A DNA stretch of 6,378 nt, from assembly GCF_016680995.1 (NCBI RefSeq), contig NZ_JAEQMG010000133.1, positions 1 through 6,378 on the forward strand, written 5' to 3'. Each line of letters opens with the position of its first letter. Positions within the stretch are counted from its first letter, which is position 1. Under the pieces are notes generated by a model. The model worked only from the letters and a program-made list of their open reading frames with translations, searched no databases and had not been told where the DNA came from. The position numbers and the translations under genes are program-made. This document shows, in pieces, positions 5,726-6,378 of the stretch. This DNA is from Ruminococcus difficilis. Lineage in GTDB: Bacteria; Bacillota_A; Clostridia; Oscillospirales; Acutalibacteraceae.

Positions 5726-6378
5726 TCATATTCTAGGGAAAGGGAGCTGTTCTATTATTTCTTCCATAATACAGTAAGCTCCGACTACAGTGTTATACTT
5801 TTTGATTTCATTTTCAGATATCAAACTTATTTTTGCTGCTTTCTCGGCGATTCTGTTTAATAGCTTTTGTAGAAGTTTGTGATTATTCGTTATTGAATAT
5901 ACTCCCACCAAAAGAATATAAGTCATTAACTTGGAGTATTGAAAACACATTGTAGCAAATATTTCTTCAGTATCAATGGTTGTAAAACAACAAGATGGTA
6001 GTAGCTTTGCAACCAATTCTGAGAACTCAATAATATCACTTTCAGAATAATCATTATAAAAGGCTTTGAAATGTTCATTATCTTTCATTATTGATTCAAA
6101 AAGCTTTTTCTTGCTCTTTGAAAAAGATAATCCATTTGGCTCCTTAAGCGCATAGAGATTCCCGTATTTGATAAAAAAATCTTTTGCTTCCGGATATTCA
6201 TGAATAATTGATTGGAGTCTATTTTGGCTAAAAAAATACGAATTAACACCGCTTGGGGATTTGTTGTTATAATGAACGAATCCTTGACCTTTATGTTTCA
6301 AATCTAAACGAATGCAGTATGAATCATAGTTTGGGTATCCGTACAACAATTGTATCCTAGTTGTTCTGTCTTTTCGAG
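5726..6378 (-). CDS. Unknown AT-rich protein, C-terminal 216 residues (start beyond the right edge)
   Basis: The frame is open from the right edge to a TGA at 5726-5728. No ATG occurs near its beginning, and TTG codons at 6344-6349 have no convincing upstream signals, so the gene most likely starts outside. I do not recognise it. Among the 216 visible residues, 18-37 read DSYCIRLDLKHKGQGFVHYN, a short R-x-D...G-x-G..H pattern that loosely recalls C-terminal domains of polymorphic or RHS-type toxins ending in 'R(I/V)D...G...H'. The resemblance is too short to assign. Residues about 40-110 are rich in Ser, Lys and Phe. From about 110 the chain looks helical, with a hydrophobic stretch near CFQYSKLMTYILLVGVYSI that could be a buried helix or weak membrane segment. 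Composition is clearly more AT-rich than hsdR, suggesting separate acquisition. It converges on the DUF6809-like gene. Confidence 0.7.
   Translation of the reverse strand, partial: RKDRTTRIQLLYGYPNYDSYCIRLDLKHKGQGFVHYNNKSPSGVNSYFFSQNRLQSIIHEYPEAKDFFIKYGNLYALKEPNGLSFSKSKKKLFESIMKDNEHFKAFYNDYSESDIIEFSELVAKLLPSCCFTTIDTEEIFATMCFQYSKLMTYILLVGVYSITNNHKLLQKLLNRIAEKAAKISLISENEIKKYNTVVGAYCIMEEIIEQLPFPRI

Noticed and set aside
5142..5729. A 195-codon minus-strand open frame
   Set aside because: It runs antisense through the DUF6809-like gene, its ribosome binding site and terminator. The translation has no recognisable domain and there is no upstream signal.

Overview
The window looks like accessory DNA from a low-to-mid GC Firmicute, most likely a gut Clostridia/Oscillospirales member. 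This rests on family resemblance (DUF6809-like and VbhA-like small proteins, the hsdR subtype, tRNA-Trp sequence style), Gram-positive-type AGGAGG ribosome binding sites and a clean TTGACT-N17-TACAAT promoter. It is an inference from memory, not a database match.

Bases 2-4277 (+) are the distal part of a type I restriction-modification operon. They hold the last 145 residues of the specificity subunit HsdS, the complete 1043-residue motor/nuclease subunit HsdR, and a complete 235-residue YgjP/DUF45-type zinc metallopeptidase. Each junction is a TAATG one-base overlap preceded by a good ribosome binding site, so the three genes should be co-transcribed and translationally coupled. hsdM is not visible and probably lies to the left.

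Bases 4278-4855 contain no convincing gene but are structured. They hold a hairpin just past the operon, a 21-bp bidirectional terminator stem, and a 45-nt remnant of the 3' half of tRNA-Trp(CCA) on the minus strand that begins exactly at the anticodon loop. A second terminator hairpin follows. Five copies of the decamer TTTTGATGCT (one inverted) occur on both sides of the tRNA remnant, and a 30-bp imperfect direct repeat brackets the whole region. This is the appearance expected of a tyrosine-integrase attachment site, and the two-sided decamers make an attP-like or tandem-element junction possible.

Bases 4856-5489 hold two small divergent genes. On the minus strand is a VbhA-family antitoxin-like protein with a strong promoter and no Fic toxin beside it. 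On the plus strand is a DUF6809-like protein of unknown function, followed by a terminator. Bases 5530-5725 hold no supported gene. Bases 5726-6378 (minus) carry an AT-rich gene of unknown function whose start is beyond the window.

No complete undescribed system can be demonstrated here. The best leads are the attachment-site region, the metallopeptidase tied to hsdR, the orphan VbhA-like protein and the unknown right-edge gene.
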